This document shows positions 59,156-64,000 of a stretch of DNA of 64,000 nt, piece after piece. Within the stretch, counting starts at the first letter, position 1. Each line of letters starts with the position of its first letter. The translations under genes were made by a program, and so were the position numbers. Under the pieces are notes generated by a model that saw only the letters and a list, made by a program, of their open reading frames with translations, was not told the DNA's origin and did not search any database. Location: assembly GCA_036498905.1 (NCBI GenBank), contig DASYER010000126.1, positions 60,194 to 124,193 on the forward strand, in the 5' to 3' direction. This DNA is from DAIDKA01 sp036498905 (GTDB taxonomy: Bacteria > Pseudomonadota > Gammaproteobacteria > Steroidobacterales > Steroidobacteraceae).

Positions 59156-59890
59156 ATGGCAACGATACGCGACCACTATGCTTCGCACCTTGCGCCCATC
59201 TACCTGTGGATGGCTGGTGGATTCGATAACGCCATGGCGCTGGGCGAATCGGACCTGAGCGCATTGGGCATCGAGGCTCGAACCGGCATGGCCGTGCTGG
59301 ATCTGGGCGCCGGATTTGGGATGCATACCATTCCGCTTGCGCGTGCCGGCTGTGCCGTCACGGCGCTCGACAGTTCGGCCATTTTGCTGAATGAACTTCG
59401 CGCTCATGCCGATGGCCTTCCGATCCGCGTGATCGAGGGTGATCTGTTGAACGCGGCGAGCTACGTCACCGAGGCGCCGCAGCTCGTCTTGTGCATGGGC
59501 GACACCGTGACTCATCTGCAGACCGAGCAGGAGGTGGAAGACCTCTTTACGCAGGTCGCCCGAATCATGGCTCCCGGCGGTCTATTCGTCGTGACCTTCC
59601 GTGACTATACGTCCGCCGCCTGCGGCGACAGCCGGTTCATTGCCGTTCGTAGCGATGCGAACCGCATCCATACGTGTTTTCTGGAAGCGCAGACCTCGCA
59701 CATGGTGGTTCACGACATCGTGCACGAACGCTCCGACGCCGCGTGGCGCATGAAGGTGAGCTCGTACCGCAAATTGCGTCTATCGCCGCAGTGGGCGTCG
59801 GCCGCACTGCGCCGCGTGGGATTGGAGCCCGCAGTGGCTGCCGGTCCGCGAGGTATGGTGCAGATTACGGCGCGCTGCCCCGCCCGTTAA
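59156..59890 (+). CDS. Class I SAM-dependent methyltransferase
   Basis: This 244-residue protein has the Rossmann SAM site MAVLDLGAGFGMHTIPLARA (motif I), an acidic ALDSS after strand 2, APQLVLCMGDTVTHL (motif for strand 4) and IMAPGGLFVVTFRDY (strand 5 region). It resembles small-molecule methyltransferases of the methyltransf_25/11 type. Target unknown. It ends 9 bases before the convergent ychF stop. Confidence 0.85.
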   Translation: MATIRDHYASHLAPIYLWMAGGFDNAMALGESDLSALGIEARTGMAVLDLGAGFGMHTIPLARAGCAVTALDSSAILLNELRAHADGLPIRVIEGDLLNAASYVTEAPQLVLCMGDTVTHLQTEQEVEDLFTQVARIMAPGGLFVVTFRDYTSAACGDSRFIAVRSDANRIHTCFLEAQTSHMVVHDIVHERSDAAWRMKVSSYRKLRLSPQWASAALRRVGLEPAVAAGPRGMVQITARCPAR

Positions 59891-59899
59891 CGGCAGCGA

Positions 59900-60991
59900 T
59901 TACACATTGAAGCGGAAGTGCATCACATCGCCCTCGCGGACGATGTATTCCTTGCCCTCGAGGCGCAGCTTGCCGACTTCACGTGCGCCGCTCTCGCCAC
60001 GGTAGGTGATGTAGTCGGCATAGGCGATGACTTCGGCACGGATGAAACCGCGCTCGAAATCGGTGTGAATCACGCCGGCGGCCTGCGGCGCGGTCGATCC
60101 CGCGCGCACGGTCCAGGCGCGCACTTCCTTCTCACCGGCCGTGAAGTACGTTTCCAGCCCCAGCAGTTTGAAGGCGGAACGGATGACCCGATCCAGGCCC
60201 GGCTCATCCAGTTTCAGTTCAGCCAGAAATTCGGCGCGGTCGGCCTCTTCGAGCTGTGAGATCTCCGCTTCGATCGCGGCACACACGGCAACCACCTGCG
60301 CACCTTCGGCCACCGCCAGCTTCTGCACGGCGGCGAGCTTCGGATTATCGGTAAAGCCCTGTTCATCCACGTTCGCGACATACATGACGGGTTTGGCCGT
60401 GAGCAGATGCAGCTCCTTGAGGTCCTTCGCTTCCTCCTCCGTCAGCTGCAGCGCACGCGCCGGCTGCGCCTTGTTCAGCTGTGCCCGCACCTTCTCGAAC
60501 AGCGCCGCCTTGCGCGCCGACTCCTTGTCGCCGCTCTTGGCCGCCTTGATCGCCCGATCATGCGCCTTCTCGACGGTCGTCAGATCGGCAAGCGCCAGCT
60601 CGGTGTTGATGGTCTCGATATCGGCCAGCGGATCGATCTTGCCTGCGACATGCACGATGTCACCGTCATCGAAGCAGCGCACGACGTGCGCAATGGCATC
60701 GACCTCGCGGATATGGGCCAGGAACTTGTTGCCCAGTCCTTCGCCCTCCGATGCGCCCGCGACCAGGCCGGCGATATCGACAAACTCGACCGCCGCCGGC
60801 ACCAGCTTCTCGGGATTGACGATATTGGCCAGTTCCTGCAGCCGAGGATCCGGCACCGGCACGACACCGACGTTTGGATCGATGGTGCAGAACGGATAGT
60901 TCTCGGCCGCGATCTGCGCGCGCGTCAGGGCATTGAACAGGGTCGACTTGCCGACATTCGGCAGGCCTACGATTCCGCATTTGATCGACAT
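59900..60991 (-). CDS. ychF: Redox-regulated ATPase/GTPase YchF (OLA1)
   Basis: At 363 residues it has the standard length. P-loop GLPNVGKSTLFNAL, switch motif VDIAGLVAGASEGEGLGNKF, the altered specificity motif VANVDE in place of NKxD that favours ATP, a coiled-coil insertion (KAHDRAIKAAKSGDKESARK) and a C-terminal TGS domain (AAGVIHTDFERGFIRAEVI) are all visible. It binds the ribosome and affects stress responses. It follows pth by 18 bases, the usual gammaproteobacterial order. Confidence 0.97.
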   Translation of the reverse strand: MSIKCGIVGLPNVGKSTLFNALTRAQIAAENYPFCTIDPNVGVVPVPDPRLQELANIVNPEKLVPAAVEFVDIAGLVAGASEGEGLGNKFLAHIREVDAIAHVVRCFDDGDIVHVAGKIDPLADIETINTELALADLTTVEKAHDRAIKAAKSGDKESARKAALFEKVRAQLNKAQPARALQLTEEEAKDLKELHLLTAKPVMYVANVDEQGFTDNPKLAAVQKLAVAEGAQVVAVCAAIEAEISQLEEADRAEFLAELKLDEPGLDRVIRSAFKLLGLETYFTAGEKEVRAWTVRAGSTAPQAAGVIHTDFERGFIRAEVIAYADYITYRGESGAREVGKLRLEGKEYIVREGDVMHFRFNV

Positions 60992-61009
60992 ATTTTTCTA
61001 CCTTGAACT

Positions 61010-61594
61010 TTAACCAGGTCGGCCGTGCAGGGCCTGCGTGGCCCGCTGCGCGCCTTGGCTCATCATCATCGGCACGGCATCCGCCGCGGCGGCGATCCCC
61101 ACGCCGATGAGTTCTTCGTCAGCCTTCGATGGGCGGCCCAGGACGTAGTGCAGGACCTTGTTGCGATCCCCGGGATGTCCGATCCCAAGGCGCAGTCGCC
61201 AGAAGCCTTCCCCGCAGTTCGCGAGAATATCGCGAATGCCGTTATGGCCACCGTGGCCGCCGCCGAATTTGAGCCGGACATCCCCGGGCGGGAAGTCCAG
61301 TTCATCGTAAGCCACCAGTATTTCACCGACGCCGATCTTGTAGAAACCCGCGATGCTGCTCAGCGGCCCGCCACTGCAGTTCATGTAGGTCATCGGCTTG
61401 GCCAGCCACACCTCGGCATCGGCAATCCGCGCACGCGCGAGATCGGCCTGATGGCGCGGCTCGTAGCGGAAGGTTCCACCGTGGCGGGCGGCGAGCACGT
61501 CGACGAACGCGAACCCTGAGTTGTGACGTTGGCGCTCGTGTTCGGCCCCGGGGTTGCCCAAACCCACGATCAGCTTCAGGGGAACGGCATCCAT
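61010..61594 (-). CDS. pth: Peptidyl-tRNA hydrolase
   Basis: This 194-residue enzyme recycles tRNA from peptidyl-tRNA drop-off. The N-terminal IVGLGNPGAEHERQRHNSGF contains the substrate Asn and catalytic His; KPMTYMNCSGG and FGGGHGGHNGIRDI are further family signatures, and RLRLGIGHPGDRNKVLHYVLG follows. It lies 72 bases below rplY and just above ychF, a conserved cluster. Confidence 0.97.
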   Translation of the reverse strand: MDAVPLKLIVGLGNPGAEHERQRHNSGFAFVDVLAARHGGTFRYEPRHQADLARARIADAEVWLAKPMTYMNCSGGPLSSIAGFYKIGVGEILVAYDELDFPPGDVRLKFGGGHGGHNGIRDILANCGEGFWRLRLGIGHPGDRNKVLHYVLGRPSKADEELIGVGIAAAADAVPMMMSQGAQRATQALHGRPG

Positions 61595-61616
61595 GAGCGC
61601 ACGCCTGCAATGAAAC

Positions 61617-61659
61617 GAAAAGTGGACGCGCGGGTAAGTACATACCCGCCCGCGCGTCC
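61617..61659 (-). terminator. Probable intrinsic terminator after rplY
   Basis: Perfect 11-base arms (61624-61634 and 61649-61659, GGACGCGCGGG and its complement) flank a short loop. Read on the minus strand the stem is followed by ACTTTTCG. It lies 8 bases below the rplY stop and above pth. The T-run is short, so read-through into pth is likely. Confidence 0.5.
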
Positions 61660-61666
61660 GGCACGG

Positions 61667-62404
61667 CTACTTCTTGCCCGCGTCCTTCTTGGCAGGAGCG
61701 GCGGCAGCCTTGTCGTCCTTCTTCGCATCCGCCCCGGCAGGGGCAGCACCGGCGGCACCAGCAGCAGCGGGTGCTGCAGCCGCACCCTCGGCCGGCGCAG
61801 CCTCGGCGGCGACCGCCTCGGGCTCCTCGGCACGCGGGCTATGGATGGACACGACGGCCGGATTGCGGCCATGGCCCAAGGCCGGCAGCACCACGCCCTC
61901 CGGAACCACCACATCGGCCAGATACTTGATGTCATTCAAGTTCATGCTCGACATGTCGATTTCGAGGAACTCCGGCAGATCCTTCGGCAGGCACACCACT
62001 TCGATTTCGTTCATCAGATGCGACACGATGCCACCCTGCGTCTTCACGCCCGGGGAGGCACTGGCATTGCGGAAATGGATGGGCAGGCGGATGCGCAGCT
62101 TCTCGTTTTCCACGACCCGCTGCATGTCCAGGTGCACGACCAGGTTCTTGGCCGGGTGCATCTGCACATCCTTGACGATGGCCGCCTGCGTCTCATTCGC
62201 CACTTTCAGCTGAATGATGGACGAATAGAACTTCTCGTTGCCGATCATCGTCAGCAGGTTCTGCTGATCGAGGATCAGGGCGCGCGGATCCTGTCCGCCG
62301 CCGTACAGTATGGCCGGAACTTTTCCCGTGACACGCAGGCGGCGGCTCGCACCTTTGCCTTGCGTGTCCCGGAAGTCCGCGCCGATCACAAATGAAATGC
62401 GCAT
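61667..62404 (-). CDS. rplY: 50S ribosomal protein bL25, general stress (CTC/TL5) form
   Basis: The ATG at 62404 fits the family N-terminus (RISFVIGADFRDTQGKGASR RLR, shown in two parts), giving 245 residues; a second in-frame ATG lies six codons upstream. The 5S-rRNA-binding domain covers about residues 1-95 (GKVPAILYGGGQDPRALILD, DVQMHPAKNLVVHLDMQRV). The TL5 beta-barrel domain follows (LPIHFRNASASPGVKTQGGI, LPKDLPEFLEIDMSSMNLND), then an Ala/Pro/Lys-rich tail of about 60 residues. It sits in the conserved prs-rplY-pth cluster. Confidence 0.95.
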   Translation of the reverse strand: MRISFVIGADFRDTQGKGASRRLRVTGKVPAILYGGGQDPRALILDQQNLLTMIGNEKFYSSIIQLKVANETQAAIVKDVQMHPAKNLVVHLDMQRVVENEKLRIRLPIHFRNASASPGVKTQGGIVSHLMNEIEVVCLPKDLPEFLEIDMSSMNLNDIKYLADVVVPEGVVLPALGHGRNPAVVSIHSPRAEEPEAVAAEAAPAEGAAAAPAAAGAAGAAPAGADAKKDDKAAAAPAKKDAGKK

Positions 62405-62530
62405 TGTCGAACTCCTAAACACTAATCAAATCGCCGCACCATGCGGCATTCACGCCACCCCGCGACCAAAGGGGCATGATCAACAAGGGCCCGCTGACCA
62501 CCCGATGTGGCAGCGCAGCCTTATCAATTC

Positions 62531-63484
62531 CTAATCCACATACAGCGAACTGACGGACTCTTCGGCCCGTATGCGCCGTATGGTCTCCGCCAGCAACGCC
62601 GCCACCGACAGCTGCCGTATGCGGCCGATACCCTGGGCCGCCGCCGAGAGCGGAATGGTGTCGGTCACCACCAGCTCATCGAGCGCCGACTTGCCGATGC
62701 GATCGAGCGCGGCGCCCGACAGCAGCGCGTGGGTGATGTACGAGGTCACCTTCAGCGCACCGGCATCCTTCAACGCCTGCGCCGCCAGACACAGCGTGCC
62801 GGCGGTATCCACCATGTCATCGACCAGCACGCAGTTCTTGCCGGCGACCTCGCCGATGATGTTCATCACGCGCGATTCATTCGGCCGCGGTCGGCGCTTG
62901 TCGATGATGGCCAGATCCGCATCATCCAACCGGCGCGCGAATGCGCGGGCGCGGGCCACACCACCGACATCCGGCGAGACCACGACCAGATTGCTGTCGC
63001 CGCGCTTCCAGGCATCTCCCAGCAGCACCGGCGAGCCATAGACATTGTCCACGGGGATATCGAAGAACCCCATGATCTGATCCGAATGCAGATCCAGCGT
63101 CAGCAGCCGGTCGACGCCGGCGCTGGCGATCATGTTCGCAACCAGCTTCGCGGTGATCGCCGAGCGCGTCGCACGCGGGCGTCGATCCTGGCGCGAATAA
63201 CCAAAGTACGGCACCACCGCGGTGATGCGTGCGGCCGAGGCGCGACGGCACGCATCCACCAGCACCAGCAGCTCCATCAGATGATCGTTCACCGGCGGGC
63301 AGGTTGACTGCACGATGAATACGTCGCGGCCGCGTACGTTGTCGATCAGCTCGACATTGACCTCACCGTCACTGAACCGGCCGACCTCGGCCTCGCCCAG
63401 CGGCACCCCCAGGTGTCGCGCGATCTCATGCGCGAGCGCCCGGTTGGCATTCCCGGTGAACAACGCCATCGTGTCGTCAGTCAC
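62531..63484 (-). CDS. prs: Ribose-phosphate pyrophosphokinase
   Basis: This 317-residue enzyme makes PRPP from ribose 5-phosphate and ATP for nucleotide, His and Trp synthesis. Motifs are EVGRFSDGEVNVELIDNVRG, VVPYFGYSRQDRR (ATP loop), LLTLDLHSDQIMGFF (metal binding) and the PRPP loop NCVLVDDMVDTAGTL. A second Met five codons in (MALFTGNANRALAHE) is an equally good start. It follows the tRNA-Gln gene by 40 bases. Confidence 0.97.
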   Translation of the reverse strand: MTDDTMALFTGNANRALAHEIARHLGVPLGEAEVGRFSDGEVNVELIDNVRGRDVFIVQSTCPPVNDHLMELLVLVDACRRASAARITAVVPYFGYSRQDRRPRATRSAITAKLVANMIASAGVDRLLTLDLHSDQIMGFFDIPVDNVYGSPVLLGDAWKRGDSNLVVVSPDVGGVARARAFARRLDDADLAIIDKRRPRPNESRVMNIIGEVAGKNCVLVDDMVDTAGTLCLAAQALKDAGALKVTSYITHALLSGAALDRIGKSALDELVVTDTIPLSAAAQGIGRIRQLSVAALLAETIRRIRAEESVSSLYVD

Positions 63485-63524
63485 GACCCCTATCTCCCCG
63501 TCTCAATAGATCCATCGACAAAAC

Positions 63525-63599
63525 TGGCTGGGGTGGAAGGATTCGAACCTCCGAATGGCGGGATCAAAACCCGCTGCCTTACCACTTGGCGACACCCCA
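63525..63599 (-). tRNA. tRNA-Gln(TTG)
   Basis: A 75-base cloverleaf begins TGGGGTG and ends CACCCCAGCCA with encoded CCA. The D-arm is GCCAAGTGGTAAGGC, the anticodon stem GCGGG/CCCGC encloses TTTTGAT (anticodon TTG), and the T-arm contains GGTTCGAATCC. It lies between ispE and prs, the standard location in many gammaproteobacteria. Confidence 0.97.
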
Positions 63600-63613
63600 A
63601 TAACACGCGCACC

Positions 63614-64000
63614 TCAAGTGATCGACCCCAGCGCCACAGCGAGCGGTGACTGGTTCACGCCGCGCGCTACAAAACTCGTCCATTCATCGGGCACCCGCGC
63701 CGCGACCCGTTCAGCTTCCGCCGCGGACGCAAATGACGCAAATACGCACGAGCCCGTGCCGCTCAGGCGCGCCGCTGCCCGCGCACCCACCCAATCGAGC
63801 GCCGCGGCCACGGCCGGATAACGGGAGCGCACCAAGGGCTCGCAGTCGTTACGGGTCTGCCCCAGCGAAAGGGCGCGTATTGTGATGAGGGGGGAATTTC
63901 GTGTCAATTCAGGGGCCTGGAATATGCCGGCGGTCGATATGGCGACCCCTGGCCATACGATCAAGTACCAGGCCGGCGGTAGCTCCATCGGACTCAGCCG
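63614..64000 (-). CDS. ispE: 4-diphosphocytidyl-2-C-methyl-D-erythritol kinase, C-terminal part (runs off right edge)
   Basis: About 128 C-terminal residues are visible; the 5' part lies beyond base 64000. LSPMELPPAWYLIVWPGVAI and the GHMP motif AARLSGTGSCVFASF are characteristic of IspE, the kinase of the non-mevalonate isoprenoid pathway. The end is followed by tRNA-Gln and prs, the conserved order. An internal Met at 63988 is not the start. Confidence 0.93.
   Translation of the reverse strand, partial: RLSPMELPPAWYLIVWPGVAISTAGIFQAPELTRNSPLITIRALSLGQTRNDCEPLVRSRYPAVAAALDWVGARAAARLSGTGSCVFASFASAAEAERVAARVPDEWTSFVARGVNQSPLAVALGSIT

Noticed and set aside
1..64000. CRISPR array, prophage or insertion sequence
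   Set aside because: No regularly spaced repeats, cas genes, transposase or phage structural genes were seen on either strand.

Overview
The window is a GC-rich chromosomal segment of a gram-negative bacterium, most likely a gammaproteobacterium of the Steroidobacter/Nevskia/Xanthomonas neighbourhood. Two things point there. The right edge has the housekeeping order ispE - tRNA-Gln - prs - rplY - pth - ychF, and the rest is full of TonB-dependent receptors, RraA-like proteins, amidohydrolases and DUF1552/DUF1592/DUF6152-type secreted proteins. The lineage call is an inference from gene content.

Layout. 0-2.4 kb (minus): a flavin module of an RnfD/NqrB-like membrane protein (cut by the left edge), ApbE and a secreted FMN-binding protein, with overlapping starts. 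2.4-7.2 kb (plus): a short GntR regulator with a visible operator and a coupled membrane protein, a DoxX-DoxX-DUF805 fusion, an O-methyltransferase and a secreted protein. 7.2-21 kb: an aromatic-acid catabolic region. It has a LigK-type aldolase divergent from a LysR regulator, a LigJ-type hydratase, three tandem secreted paralogues, a TonB receptor, a gamma-resorcylate-decarboxylase-like amidohydrolase, an MFS transporter, two tandem RraA homologues and a LigB-type ring-cleavage dioxygenase. 21-35 kb (all minus): two long transcription units. One is ankyrin protein - two-haem DUF1592-type protein - DUF1552 protein - DUF6152 protein. The other is TonB receptor - degenerate metallo-beta-lactamase fusion - DUF6152 - secreted protein - two DUF6644-like membrane proteins. 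Related leader sequences lie upstream of both units.

35.9-40.9 kb (plus): a Tat-exported thiamine-diphosphate enzyme with a small cytochrome c, then a complete CbiMNQO cobalt/nickel ECF transporter. 41-47.5 kb: a GH3 beta-glucosidase divergent from a second secreted glycosidase across a LacI-type palindrome, then a secreted protein of unknown function. 47.7-55.7 kb: an RND efflux pump and its adaptor, divergent from a membrane-bound LytTR regulator, then a secreted CocE/NonD hydrolase.

55.67-58.12 kb is a small genomic island at a tRNA-Met(CAT) gene. The intact tRNA and a displaced 49-bp copy of its 3' part flank an AbiEi/AbiEii type IV toxin-antitoxin operon and a third, translationally coupled reading frame broken by one in-frame TGA. 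No integrase is present. To its right are a SMP-30 lactonase, a methyltransferase and the conserved housekeeping block.

The best candidates for new biology are the paired TonB/DUF cassettes with shared leaders (21-35 kb), the exported thiamine-diphosphate enzyme with its cytochrome, the RraA pair in which one copy has lost its catalytic acid, and the coupled third gene of the AbiE island. All function calls come from reading protein sequences by eye; no database search was possible.
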